From assembly GCF_964204645.1 (NCBI RefSeq), contig NC_134032.1, forward strand, positions 16,182,775 to 16,246,774: a DNA stretch of 64,000 bases. The letters run 5' to 3'. The notes beneath the pieces were generated by a model, which ran no database searches, was not told the DNA's origin, and saw nothing but the letters and a program-made list of their open reading frames with translations. Source of the stretch: Tubulanus polymorphus. Taxonomy: Eukaryota; Nemertea; Palaeonemertea; Tubulaniformes; Tubulanidae. A program made the translations under genes and the position numbers. This document shows positions 38,301 to 50,836 of this stretch, piece by piece (position 1 is the first letter of the stretch; the number at the start of each line of letters is the position of its first letter).

Positions 38301-38971
38301 TCCTGGCGTTCACAGCCAGGACGAGGCATCCTAGCAAAGCCAACACTACGAGTCGGCAAACCTAAAAATACGGTCGAATTTCAAATTGCTAATTGAAATA
38401 CTTAAATGGCTTTATTCGGGTTCAGTTTAATGTAGATAACTTTGAATCAATCAGATTCGCATTAAGTTAATGAGAAATTAGAATTGAACGTCATGATTCA
38501 AATATACGTGGAACTCGAATAACGTTTCAATACTTTACGTAGAAATGTATTGTAGATAATACCTGGATTAAACTGAGCCAGATTTACCGGCTTTCATTGT
38601 TTAGCTACTACATATCATGATCTGAATAGCGGATAAACTACTTCCGGTAAAATCAGCCGTTCGTAGTTACGGAAATAGAGTCCAGGGGTGCTGCAGTCGC
38701 TGAAAAGCTAGTTATAAGTAACCGATGGATGAATACCATAGTAACAATGAACTGTTTACTGTCACTATGCCCTAAAAACCCGTTTGAGCAACTGCAGCGC
38801 CCCCTGTATTGGAATGATATTTCGGGCGCGTTAAGAAATATCACGGATGAAAATAGAAATAATCGAAAATGGTTTCGTTGAAAGCAACTAATTCTAGCTA
38901 AGAAAAATCATTTAGAAAAATAAGATTTGGAAATGTTTGAATTATAAACATGTGGCCCGCCCTACCTTCAT
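35316..38971 (-). CDS. Secreted Lys/Glu-rich repeat protein with tandem-duplicated exons
   Basis: Ten exons: 38971-38966 (Met-Lys only), 38361-38040, 37484-37383, 37227-37015, 36930-36799, 36721-36617, 36533-36402, 36324-36220, 36135-36004, 35926-35316; 619 residues. After the first intron (phase 0) every intron is phase 1, so internal exons can be duplicated without breaking frame. Residues 1-21 are a signal peptide ending VNA. Exon 2 holds four 8-residue EEPKHTEM-type repeats. Exons 5, 7, 9 encode a 44-residue unit with QARLDMFF and HPPASFFLGQ; exons 6, 8 and the start of 10 a related unit with KVKMLLNRQP and HPPASFFLKQ. Exon 10 continues into QTKITSFFKPK and a long EKEKEEEE tract. QxxLxxFF and QxxIxxFF match the PCNA-interacting box, odd for a secreted protein. 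Opening architecture equals the knottin gene. AATAAA at 35144-35149. No family recognised; no cysteine knot exon found. Confidence 0.75.
36004..36930 (-). repeat. 397-bp tandem duplication of an exon pair
   Basis: Exon pairs end at 36930/36721, 36533/36324 and 36135/35926, spaced 397-398 bp. Introns (about 77-98 bp) are as similar as the exons, so the duplications are recent. Differences are few, for example a 9-codon insertion (ETGEK) in the last copy and loss of one T near 36535. Confidence 0.93.
37550..37700. repeat. 31-bp minisatellite in the repeat-protein gene intron 2
   Basis: Five units of CAGCGCCACTGTAGGTAGGG followed by GGCGACAGTAT or TGACGA variants. Confidence 0.9.
38685..38805. 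mobile_element. Foldback MITE, GGGGGCGCTGCAGTTGCTC family
   Basis: GGGGTGCTGCAGTCGCTGAAAAGCTAGTTA on the left and TTTGAGCAACTGCAGCGCCCCCT on the right. A partial copy is at 37925-37995 and a fuller relative at 5330-5545. It is in intron 1 of the repeat-protein gene. Confidence 0.7.
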
Positions 38972-39409
38972 ATTAGCTGCTGTTGAAGTTCCACTCCGCG
39001 AGCCTGCTCCGTCGATCTACGAACAGTTTATGTTAGCAGTGACAATAATCTCTACTCTTTTAACCTGCGACAAAACTTGTTTGAGCCCGTCTCCACGCGA
39101 CCTCGGAACCATTAAAACTTGATTCGAAATTGTTTCAAGCTTCACCGGAATTCTATATAAGTTATAATGGTTTATAACCCTTTCTTATTTTTAGAAGTAC
39201 TTTAATCCCCTTTAGAATTTAGTTATTACATATGACGACAGGGCTCGTGGGCGGCATGTCCAGGCAATGACGACAGGGCTCGTGGGCGGCATGTCCAGGC
39301 AGTTAATTCATAATGAGTGATTTAGATTTACTGTAGTCACTCAACCGTTAGTTCAACTTATCAAACATGTCTTGTGTTTGAGTTGTGTCTGTGCGTGTCC
39401 ACGTGACCG

Positions 39410-40850
39410 GAATTGAATTAGAAATACAGATTGACACTGAACAAATAGAGATGACTTCAGTAATGTGACGACTTTTATCCAAATGATGACTTACACTTAG
39501 TAAATTAAATTAGAAATACAAATTGAGACTCAAAAATAGAGATGACTTCAGTAATGTAACGACTTATCCAAATGATGACTTACACTTAATAAATTAAATT
39601 AGAAATATAAATTGAGACTCAAAAATAGAGATGACTTCAGTAATGTGACGACTTATCCAAATGATGACTTACACTTAGTAAATTGGATGAGAAATATAAA
39701 TTGAGACTCAAAAATAGAGATGACTTCAGTAATGTGACGACTTTTATCCAAATGATGACTTACACTTAGTAAATTGAATTAGAAATACAAATTGAGACTC
39801 AAAAATACAGATGACTTCAGTAATGTGACGACTTATCCAAATGATGACTTACACTTAGTAAATTAAATTGGAAATATAAATTGAGACTCAAAAATAGAGA
39901 TGACTTCAGTAATGTGACGACTTTTATCCAAATGATGACTTACACTTAGTAAATTGGATGAGAAATATAAATTGAGACTCAAAAATAGAGATGACTTCAG
40001 TAATGTGACGACTTATACAAATGATGACTTACACTTAGTAAATTGAATTAGAAATACAAATTGAGACTCAAAAATACAGATGACTTCAGTAATGTGACGA
40101 CTTATCCAAATGATAACTTACACTTAGTAAATTAAATTAGAAATATAAATTGAGACTCAAAAATAGAGATGACTTCAGTAATGTGACGACTTATACAAAT
40201 GATGACTTACACTTAGTAAATTGAATTAGAAATATAAATTGAGACTCAAAAATAGAGATGACTTCAGTAATGTGACGACTTTTATCCAAATGATGACTTA
40301 CACTTAGTAAATAGAATTAGAAATAGAAATTGGGACTCAAAAATACAGATGACTTCAGTAATGTGACGACTTATCCAAATGATGACTTACACTTAGTAAA
40401 TTAAATTGGAAATATAAATTGAGACTCAAAAATAGAGATGACTTCAGTAATGTGACGACTTTTATCCAAATGATGACTTACACTTAGTAAATTGAATTAG
40501 AAATACAGATTGACACTGAACAAATAGAGATGACTTCAGTAATGTGACGACTTATCCAAATGATGACTTACACTTAGTGAATTGAATTAGAAATACAGAT
40601 TGACACTGAACAAATAGAGATGACTTCAGTAATGTGACGACTTATCCAAATGATGACTTACACTTAGTAAATTGAATTAGAAATACAGATTGACACTGAA
40701 CAAATAGAGATGACTTCAGTAATGTGACGACTTATCCAAATGATGACTTACACTTAGTGAATTGAATTAGAAATACAGATTGACACTGAACAAATAGAGA
40801 TGACTTCAGTAATGTGACGACTTATCCAAATGATAACTTACACTTAATAT
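39410..40850. repeat. 89-bp satellite array, about 16 copies
   Basis: Same family as 2395-2760. Units alternate variants (TTATCC or TTTTATCC; AGACTCAAAAATA or ACACTGAACAAATA) in a higher-order pattern, the last four units being the ACACTGAACAAATA form. Confidence 0.95.
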
Positions 40851-43800
40851 TTGAAATACAAGATATCGAGTTCTCAAATAAATATTTGGCCGCGTCTGAT
40901 TGTAATATACAATATACAATAATCTGGTGGTGGAAATAAAATTCTATTTTTGATGATTCTGTTATATCTGCACCAGACGATGGTTTCGAGCTCTGATTGG
41001 TTCCGCTACAAGCAGCCGCGCCTGCGGGTCGAGCAGCTTCTAAAAATACCGGCATACCGGGTTTAAAACACCTTCACTGTCGACAATTGATAAAAACATC
41101 GGAATGATCCCGTTGTATCGGAGTGATCCCGTTGTATCGGAGTGATCCCGTTGTTCTGCTATCGTAGCCTATTGTACAATTGCTGTGGTAATCCGTCCGT
41201 TCCTAACCGCAGGCCACTGATTACACTTAACGGTTATCCTTCACAAGGTCTCTCACGAGGAGGGGCGGGAGGGAGGTGGTAGGGGAGGGGGTGCGGTCTC
41301 ACTCGCATCTTGTTTTCAGTCCTCGCGTCAGCGGTGTTTACGATTCTGACTGTATAATAAAAAAAAATGTTTCCTTGTCATCGTTTCGACCGTTCATCAA
41401 ACGAGAAAAAGATATTTAGTTCACGAAAAGATTTCGTCCTCTTTGAATCTATTCTTCGAGTGGGTTTTTATAAGTAGGGATACCTTCAGTTTATAACAAC
41501 ACTGATTCTGGTTGTAGTGAGGAAAACCTGTATATAACCAGTCGAAAAGTCGAATAAACTACACTAGCTCAAGGAAACATTTTGGACTCCTAATTTGTTA
41601 TCATGCTAGTTTACGCATTAGCCGCTCATTTTTTAGTAGCAGCACATGACGATCAAGATTTATACTTCTACTGCGGCATGCGAGCATTATGTTAGTTCAT
41701 ATTTTAGCCGCTTATAGTTAATAATGGGACAGCACGTGACGGTTGAAATCTATACCACTACTGTGGCATGCGAGTAGTATGCTAGTTCACACTTAAGCCG
41801 CTTATGGTTAATATAGGGGCAGCACGTGACGGTAAAGATCTGACTGACACTACAACACGCGACTGACTGTGCGTCATTTAATGCTGACTGACTACTTGAC
41901 CATTGTTTGAAGTCTGGAGGCATCACAACTCGTGGCTTCACTTGTTCTGTCTCATTTCTAGGTGCAAAAGTTTGGAAGAAATGTCTTGTTGACCATTTGG
42001 TCATCACTTTTCCAACCATTAGATCTTTCTACTTCCATTTTCACCAACTGACCACTCGGCCACTTGACCAATGCAATAATGGCCACTTGACCAATGCGGT
42101 TGTGGCCACTTGACTAATGCGGTCTTATTTCTAAAGACGTTTTTGAGGGAATCATTGAAAATAGTTAAGATGGAGGATTAGTGCGTGGATTAGGACGGAT
42201 TAAGGGGATTAAGCAAATCAACCGCGCCGTCTGTGAGACAATTACTGTTTTATGACCACCTCCAAGAACCTGACAATTCGTCATTTAACTGTGAATGCAG
42301 TAATTTTATCATCATTGAAAATCGTGATTGAAAACTTTTAGAATCAATCCTGCCATAAGACATTTTCAGAAACTGTTTTTGAAAGTTGCTCAATGAATTG
42401 AGTGGAAACGTTAACTACAGCCACAGTGCGTCATTGATGGAAACCAACAGCAGACAACTACTAACTTAACAACGAGAGAAATCCCGCAATTAATTCAGCA
42501 ACAAACGCCTCTGTCTCCCTCTCTCCTCTCTCTCCCTCTCTCTCTCTGTCGTTATTCCGATCATACTCGGATATTGTGGATCTTCTCGTCCCAATTTCTC
42601 AGAACAACCATTTGGAAAGATCTTTCGCTTTGACGATCCTCGGATGCCAGAGATTTTACAAATCCATCACAATAAAAGGTTGTGGCAGCAACTTGCACTG
42701 AGGATGGGCATACGTAGTGGTATTTCAAGGGTAACATGAGGGTGTTTTAGTTGGATTCTGTCGAGGATGGAATTGTATTGTTTCGACAAAAATGTCGGCA
42801 CAGATGCCGCAGTCACGTGGCGGCTGATTCGCACGTGCGCGAGAAACTCCGGCCAGACGACTGCCATGAAACCGAAAACAAATCGACGAAACGTCGGGAG
42901 CGACTAAGAGGATGTAACCCGCGGCGCGAATCAGCGATATGAGCAAATTATCAAAAAACTTTAATCTGTTGTTTAATCATCAACCGTCATTATTTAGAGT
43001 CTAGTACCGGTCCCAGGTGGCGCTCGGGTCGCCGGGTACACGTGCTATCGCGACCTAGCGATAAGTAGCGAGATTTTAATGTGATTTCATTTAACGCAGC
43101 GGCGGTGAATGCTATGAGCTGAAAGCAACTCCCTCGATATTACTAGAAATCTAAGAACTCTGAGTGGATACGTGTGCGCCCGGTGGTGTGCGCGACGCCG
43201 CGGTGTATCAGGTGGACGCACACCACGTGCCACTGCCTGCTCACCTAGCCGTCCGGTGTACTTCAGGGATCCAATTAGTTGAGGAAACCGCGCACACTTG
43301 ATTAACACGACACGTGACACGTGATCTGTTAATTCCATTAATTCAGTGATGACGATTTATCTTCATCCGGCGCCGATTAATTTCTTTGTTTGTTTATTTT
43401 ATCTGTTTTTGTGGTGATATATTTTTGTGTGCCCTATAATATATGTATTCATCTGTATGGTGGACCATTTAATCCTTCAATCTGGACCCAGTCCCCTCGG
43501 GCTCACAATCCACAGCCTGGAACTTTGATACTGATTCCACTCAGAATTCACAGCCTATAGTTTGTTGTGCTATATGGAACCTGCACGTGAGCCCCCCCCT
43601 CAAAGTTGTGTAGCTGAAGCTCCTGTGTATATGAACCCTCCAGACGATCGATCATCCCTTATAGTCCATACGCCCCTACCCCTCCCCCAACTGGAGTAGA
43701 GGCTGCGTGAATGATTTTTACAAAAACCGAGTTCAAAGCGTTATTTTTCAATCAGTAAACATTAAACAGAAAATTTGAGGGCGGCAGTTTATATTGTGTG

Positions 43801-44250
43801 TGCTTCAGGTAGCAATCTATGGACAGATTGCAAATAGCTAACGGATCGTATTGTTCTAACGGATCGTATTGTTTGAATTTCAAATTTTCAAACTCGTTTA
43901 TACCTGTGGGAAGTTAATTATATCGGCAGGTGACCTGTTTTTAACTTTTTAATCCGTTTTTAAAGACTTTAATTGAAAGGCATCGCGCGGCTCAGGTGAA
44001 ACCGAATACTCGATCAAACAGACATCCAACCCCGAGCAGCCCCGAGCAGCCCCGAACAGCCCCGAGCTCATCCCGAGCTCATCCCGAGTTCACCCGACCC
44101 TCATTTCAAATAAATCCCGGATATCATGCTCAAATGGATAAATTAAATTATTGCTGAAATATGATCTGAAGACTTTAAAGTTTTTGAACCCGTGAAGCCT
44201 AGGTTGGTATCTCAGTGCGTGTACGCCTACTGGTCATAGCTTATAGTCTG
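40851..44250. other. Gene-free stretch with tandem repeats
   Basis: No gene recognised. Three tandem units of about 105 bp with GTTCATATTTTAGCCGCTTAT and GCACGTGACGGT lie at 41600-41850. A single copy of the 69-bp satellite unit is at 41530-41580. C/T-rich stretches occur near 42510-42550. Confidence 0.5.
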
Positions 44251-44395
44251 CTGGGGCCAGTTGCACAGTCGTCACTTAAGTCCAATTTTAAAGTGGTCTT
44301 AAATCTTGAGACTGGTCTTAAGTTGTTAGATTGTCTATAGAACTAAGTTGGTTTTAGACTGGTCGTAAGTCTAAGCCATGACTATGCAACCGAAA
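44250..44395. mobile_element. Foldback MITE, GGGCCAGTTGCACAGTC family, copy
   Basis: GGGGCCAGTTGCACAGTC on the left and GACTATGCAACC on the right with the usual AAGTTGTTAGATTG core. The right end is degraded. Confidence 0.75.
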
Positions 44396-44590
44396 ACTGA
44401 GACTGATCTTCAAATTCGGTATTGTCTCTGCTCAAACGGATTTAAAGTCAAATCATCATATCATCATATATAGGCCTAGTACCGAAACTTGAATGGCAGC
44501 TCACATAGACTTCTCAGAGATTGATATTGAAATCCTGCCGGTTTGTCGTCATACATTACTAACTGCTGTGTGGAGCATGGTTCGACATAA

Positions 44591-44914
44591 AGCCGGGCGT
44601 AGGTCGACCTAGCGACGCGTTGCGTCACAAGCGGGGGCGTAAGTCGGTTGCGACGCGATTGTCAGCGACTGTGTGCGACTAGTTGCTCCCAGTCGCAACA
44701 GCACGTAGCTCGGTTGCGACGGTCGCGTCTCGTCGCAGAAAGTAGAACATGTGCGACTCATCGCGACTGGCGTCGCTGGCAGTCGCAACCCGTCGCTGGC
44801 AGTCGCAAGGTAGCGTAGGTCGGTGAGTCGTTGCGACGCGATCGTCGCTGGCGGTCGCAGTGAGTCGCGTCGCAGTGAGACGCAAGCCGTCGCAAGGCCG
44901 ACCTATGCCCGGCT
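44591..44914. mobile_element. 324-bp foldback element with TAA target duplication
   Basis: Terminal inverted repeats of about 38 bp begin AGCCGGGCGTAGGTCG and end CGACCTATGCCCGGCT. Flanked by TAA at 44588-44590 and 44915-44917. The interior is GTCGCAAC-rich. Consistent with a PIF/Harbinger-type MITE. Removing it and one TAA joins two pieces of an open frame (see findings). Confidence 0.85.
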
Positions 44915-45294
44915 TAAGGATGATGAGGGCAGCTTCGATAGGATGTTGGTGACGCTGCGCCAGGAAGATGCCATTACGGAACTATAAAAATAATTTCTTC
45001 TTTTTTAGACTAAAGCACAATTCCTACAAATAAAAACATAACATTTGCCAGGCTTAATAAATCTCCATAGAAATGTATTAAGAACTAAATATTGGACCCT
45101 AAACTTCTAAACTAAACTGGGGGTCATATTTTAAAAGTGATATTAATCAATAGATATGTATTTACCGTGCCACCAGCCAGCCACCTGGTGATATCGGGAT
45201 CCGACTCGGGACCAGCTGTTTGTTTATTCAAAAATACCACAACATCTACGATCAATACACAGTTGGTATTAATGAGTGTACGTATGTTGTTTTT

Positions 45295-45490
45295 GTGAAT
45301 GGAGCCGACCCACTTCACCCCACCGGTCGGTCGGAATGGAGCCGACCCACATCAACCCGCGGGTCGGTCGGAATGGAGCCGACCCACATCAACCCGCGGG
45401 TCGGTCGGAATGGAGCCGACCCACATCACCCCACCGGCGGTCGGAATGGAGCCGACCCACACCAACCCGCGGGTCGGTCGGTCGGTCGCA
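45295..45490. repeat. 37-bp minisatellite GGTCGGTCGGAATGGAGCCGACCCACATCAACCCGC
   Basis: Five units just upstream of the glycosyltransferase first exon. Each unit contains GGTCGG...CCGACC complementarity, so the array can fold. Confidence 0.92.
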
Positions 45491-45632
45491 GGGCCAGTGA
45501 CTGCTGTGCAGCAAAAAATGTAACCATGACATAAATCAATTATTGTATACAAAGCCTGAACTGTGCCGGCCGCCGCACGTGCCTGTTTCGAAGAGCTGAA
45601 TTCATCACCAGCTGAGTGCTACTGGGTTTAAA

Positions 45633-47717
45633 ATGGTGAGTATAGCAATTTCAATATTACTTTTGAGTTTAAGGCTTTCATTTCTATAATGTTTATTTCA
45701 ACTTTGCTTGAGAGGACCTCGGGTGGTGGCGCCTAGTAGAGTTAGGTTTCACAGAGTCGTGCAGCGGAAGACAAGAAAGAGCGGATTTTATCTGACCTGA
45801 CCGACCACACCACAGTGATCTCCATCGATCTCATTGTCATCAGACACTTTGATTTTAGTAGTACCTGATAGTCTAGAGAAATATGACGAGAACAGCCTGG
45901 GCTGTTAAACATTTATTTTAATCTATTTTACAGCACTATTACTGCCCTGCTAAGTGATCACAAAAAAGTTCAGTTACTCGAAGTTGAAATAGACGTCAGT
46001 CCGTGGTTCAACAGATTGAACCCGGTGTAGTCTGCTGAATTCATTCTTTATTCGATGGTTTCTTCATTTTATAAACTCATTTGCACTGGGATCGATTTAT
46101 CGGATACGGCCCGGGTCAAACTCGAGCGAGTTGCAGATTGTGACCAGCGCACCACGCGGCTCAAAATATAATCATTGAACTGATACAGATAAAAATAAAC
46201 CGACGAGGAAAGTCTCTGTTTTATCATCTGGGGCCAGTTGCACAGTCGTGACTTAAGTCCAAAAGTGGTCTTAAATCTTAAGACTGGTCTTAAGTTGTTA
46301 GATTGGCTATAGAACTGAGTTGGTCTTATAGAATGGTCATAAGTCTAAGCCATGACTATGCAAACAGCCCCTGGCTCATGGCACCTCAGATTGCACTTCC
46401 CTGGTAGAATCATGAGAACAGACCATCGAAACACCTCAACGCAATGTTCCGCCTAATAAAACTAAATACGACGCAATTATTGATCAAAGATGAAGGCCCT
46501 ATAGCTTAGACCTATCTATCAGCACAACTGACAAACTAAATTACTTTTACCCAACCTTCGGGCCTCAAACTCAGTGTCGAGTCGTGTTTCTGAATTCTGA
46601 ACATAAAAAAACTACTTTCTTGTTATAAGATCTCGTTTTTGTTTTTATATTTAAGGTATCGTACAGCCTGAGATTGACGCTGATGTGTTTGACAGTTTCT
46701 ATTGCGTCCACATTCATCATGCATCTGTTTATTCTGAATCGCGAGTTCAACATTTCGAAAATCATTTCATCGTCAATTCGAGTTCGAGGTCGCCGCGACG
46801 CGTTTCCGCTTCCGGCCGTGTACGGAAGTGACGCGGCGGAACTGCTCGAATATTTCTACCGGAATCGTCTGGGAAATATCGGTAACGAATCTTGCGGTAA
46901 AGTTCCGCGACGGATCCACCAGACGTGGGTCGGCGGACACGTACCGGACGCGTTTAACGTCAGCATCGAATCGTGGGTAAATCATCATCCGGATTGGGAA
47001 TACTGGTTCTGGACCGATAAGCTAGCAGACGATTTAATCAGAAAACGATTTCCGAAATATTTACAAATGTATCGTAAATATAGAGCGGGTATTTTCCGTG
47101 CTGATGCTATGAGGTATTTTATCCTACATGAGTTCGGAGGTATCTACGCCGATATGGACATGATCGCTTTGCGTCCTTTCGACGAATTGGCCGAAATTCA
47201 TAAATTCCTGATACCTCAAGATAACGACATGCACACGGTAATACTATTCGACACCGGTCGCATTCCGCTGAACGCGTTGATGATGTCAGTACCCGGTCAT
47301 CGGATTCTGAAGGATATCATCGAGCGTCTACCCAAAACGGCTCATATTCCGGAAGTTCTAGATTCGACAGGGCCGATGATGATCGATCGAGTACTGGCAA
47401 CTTACCAGACGAAATATCGTCATCAAATCGTCCCGATTTGCGATTCAGTCTATCTGCCTAAATACGACTATTTCGTACCTAATTACGACTATTCGTCAAC
47501 CGCGCTGAAGGTGAGCTGTAAAGGCAAACTGAGCAGGCGACGGAAATCGCAGTGCGATCTGATTAAAAAACTAAAATTCAAAAATCCACCTATACCGGAA
47601 GGGGCGTACACGAGACACGACTTCCGGCACACGTATCACTGGGATATAAAAACGTTTTCGTTGATACCGATCGCTGAACTAGCGCCGAGCAAAATCGATA
47701 TCTCTAAACGGTTATAA
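45633..47717 (+). CDS. GT32-like DXD glycosyltransferase, type II membrane protein
   Basis: Glycosyltransferase of the sugar-binding-DXD (Gly_transf_sug, GT32/OCH1-MIPC synthase-like) family, expected in the Golgi lumen. Exon 1 contributes only the ATG (45633-45635, donor GTGAGT); exon 2 is 46656-47717; 354 residues. A signal anchor spans about residues 6-28 (LRLTLMCLTVSIASTFIM). The catalytic region has RRIHQTWVGG (about 86-95), SWVNHHPDWEYWFWTD, RADAMRYFILHEFGGIYADMD with the metal-binding DMD at about 167-169, and a C-terminal HDFRHTYHWD. N-glycosylation sequons occur at NIS, NES and NVS. Length is typical. The exact acceptor sugar is not predictable. No neighbouring gene suggests a pathway. 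Confidence 0.92.
46225..46378. mobile_element. Foldback MITE in glycosyltransferase intron 1
   Basis: CTGGGGCCAGTTGCACAGTC on the left and GACTATGCAAACAGCCCCTGG on the right. One of the best-preserved copies of the family. Confidence 0.85.
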
Positions 47718-48450
47718 CCTTTCAGGAGACAGTTCTGTAGGCAAGAAATAAGTGGTCATCAATCTTTTAGGACTGGTCTTAAGTTGTCAGGTTGACTAAC
47801 GTAAAGAACTGGCCCCAGGAACAGTCGTGACTTATATCAGGGAGGTGGGAGTGAACCCCACCTCCCTGCTTATATCTCGATGTGGTCTCAAATCTTAAGA
47901 CTGGTTTTTAAGTTTTGTTAGTTTGACGCGATAGAACCAAGTTGGTCTTAGACTGGTCTAAACCGCGACTTTGCAACTGACCTCAGGGCCCAGTTCCATA
48001 GTCATAGCTTAGGCTTGAGACCAATTTAAGACCAACTTAGTTCTATAACCAATCTAACAACTTAAGACCAGTCTTAAAATTCAAGACCATTTTTGGACTT
48101 AAGTCTGAACTGAGGAACCGGCCCCAGGAGAGCAGTCGTGAGATTTTCACTCCTGAGACATCTCAAGTTGTTAGTTTTCTAAAGAATGAAGTTCGTCGCT
48201 AAGACTGATCTTTAAGCCATGACTGTTAAACTGGTCACATGTCAGCTACTGGTTCAAATACCAGTCAGCTACCAGTCAAATCTTACCAACTTTTAAGCAA
48301 CCGTTCCCAGAGGTCAGATCTATAACCATGGCTTAGACTTAAGACTAGTCTACTAAGGCCGTCTGCGTTCTCAAGCCAATCTAATACAGCTAAGACCACA
48401 GTTATAAGATTTAAGACCACATTTGGAGTGAAGTCACGACAGTGTAACTG
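47718..48450. mobile_element. Cluster of foldback MITE copies
   Basis: A complete copy at about 47985-48125 (GGGCCCAGTTCCATAGTC to GGAACCGGCCCC), and diverged or rearranged pieces at 47740-47830, 47870-47975 and 48290-48450, all with AAGACCA...TTAAGTTGTTAG cores. Located directly after the glycosyltransferase stop. Confidence 0.75.
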
Positions 48451-50836
48451 GATCCATTGTTTTTTCTGAAAAGTTTGTATTAATAGCATTGAAATGTTTT
48501 AAAACTAGAATCCAGACCAGACTAGACTTAGTCTGTCTGACGTGAGGCGTGGATCTGGCCCCGGGGCCACATACGGCCTGGATCACCCACATCGGTGGTA
48601 ACAACACGGGCCAGACTTACCTCAATTACCAACCGAATATACCTCGTTCGCGAGCCTATTCGATTGGGATCTCTATAAACTCTTAGGTAAGGATTTTAAA
48701 ATATTTAACTTTTTTCAATTTTAATACATTTGAAATGAATCAATTGATCTGAAAGCAATCTAGTTTCTAAATGTCATCGCAGTTAGACGCGTTTATCTGT
48801 AATCGATACAATTTATAGCGGATTGGCTGTTGTTGTGGTGTTATAATTGGACCAATATCCGATTGAAAAAAAACAAACTCAAGTTCCAATTATTGAAAGC
48901 CGATGTCATGAAAAACACAGTGGATATCTATTCACTAAACCATGATTCCAGCCACCTCGCCTAAACTCGCCTAAACTCGCCTAACTAATCGTGGTCTATC
49001 GAAAAAAAAATGAACCGAGTATTCAATTTTATCGGATTGACTTAATAAAACATTAAACCCGGATTATATTTTATTACTGGCTTAACGCGTGTTCGCTTAA
49101 TCTCGACGTGGTGACGGGAATTACTCGCCATTTGGATCTCATTGATAACCGCGTACATATCTGCGCCACGGTTTTATAGTTTAGAGATAAATCCTTCTTT
49201 TGTGAAGCCGTGTTGACAGAATCGGCAATAACCGGCACCTCACCCTCCAGCACAAACCACCCGCGCATTAAACATCTTTTATTCTGTTTTATAAACAGTT
49301 TTCAACCGACATAAGTTCAGCCATTATAGCATACATATACACAGTAGGCTGGCTTTAACGGGCGACAGAAATATCGATTGTTAAGATAGGCGCATATATT
49401 ACGGTAAGTATGTGTTTATATGTGGACAGGTGGCCACGTTACAAAAAACAACCCAAAGACCAATCATCTCAGAATCGATTCGGTATCGCGCTGACCAGAA
49501 TTACGAACTGACACCCGTGACAAGAGGCGCCATTGTCCGCGCTCGCTCGCCTCATCTCCGGGCGATCGATACGTATGATTTTCATGTATACAAAAACCGC
49601 GCTCAAAACCATCAATTTTTTTGCCCGACGCGATTCAAATATATGTATGTATAAACTTGAATAGTTAATGAGGATAAATTATTGACCACAAACGATAATG
49701 ACCTCCTCGGGACCATGACTACATCGTCCAACAATCAAAACCGTTCCGCGCGTTAATTATTTGAAATATTCCGAGCCGCACAGAACCGTCTGGTGCGCAT
49801 TTTAACGCTGATAACCTCCTCGAAGCGATTCTAATGGCTTTATAAGTATCGCTACCGCATTCATTGTTTAGGGTAGAATTTAAAAAGCGGATACTCTATA
49901 ATGACAGAGTGTTAGTGGTCCGTCTGCTGTTGGTCGCAGTCCGGACGCGGCTGATTTTAGTTTTGAATTCCCTGACGCAAAATAATTAGCATATTTTTTG
50001 TGTGCGGTCGAGTCGAATTTGATAAAAGCCTCGCCTGAAAGGATTCGAGTACCAGATAATTCATAAGTTCAAATTTCATATAAATACTATCTCTAAGCGC
50101 GGTTCATCGTTAAGGAGACTTTTAACGGTCGCGTGGTTAAAGTCATCAGATACTGCGCACGCGTATCGCGTGTCAATGCCACTAGGGTCACGTGTATCGC
50201 GTGTGTATCCTTTGAAATAGACGATGTTGAGAACTTTTGATGAAAAATGTAGAAAATATCGTTAAAATCTGTTCCATTAATTATCATCATGTTTACAAGA
50301 AAAGACAAATTCCTTTGCCTAGATTTTTATGTAGGACATTTTTTATTGTCACCAGAGGCTGGCTCCATAGTTACGACGTAAGTCCAAAAATGTCTGTGGG
50401 ACACCTACCCTAGCTGTGGGCAGTGAGTCCGTGGGATACCCTAGTTATGGGCAGTCAGGTTGTGGGATACCCTAGCTGTGGGCAGTGGGCTGTGGGCTGT
50501 GGGATTCTACAATCTGGTGTCTAAAGCCACTATTATAACACCACTAACTAACAATGTAACACGTTGACCGCAACAGACGTTACGATGACAACCACGTGAG
50601 ATGGACATTGTTACAAGATGTTTTTAATCATAAAACTAGTGAAGGGAGAACCAAAAAAACGATCAACTGCCCCCGAGAAATGATTAAATCTTCCGATTTT
50701 ATCCGTGACATGCTTGCCAGTGGCGGTTTTATAGACAGCAGTGAAAGTGTAGATTTGATATCTCAGTCTTAGTTTCATCTGCCGAGGGGGACATCAGACG
50801 TTTACTCGGTGTTGTATCTTCGCCGGTTATTTCGAC
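48451..50836. other. Gene-free stretch
   Basis: No gene recognised. Small repeats only, such as CTCGCCTAAA at 48958-48980 and GTGGGCAGTGAG units at 50400-50510. Confidence 0.45.

Noticed and set aside
40855-41055. Minus-strand exon-like frame with a TTTTTAG acceptor (SSKPSSGADITESSK)
   Set aside because: No partner exon, no recognised domain, and its end runs into the satellite array.
45165-45225. Minus-strand exon-like frame SDPDITRWLAGGT between AG and GTAAAT
   Set aside because: Good splice borders but only about 19 codons and no neighbours in a consistent phase.
48555-48690. Plus-strand open stretch ending RSRAYSIGISINS with a GTAAGG after the stop
   Set aside because: It vaguely resembles bacterial outer-membrane receptor C-termini, but there is no upstream continuation and animal context makes this chance.
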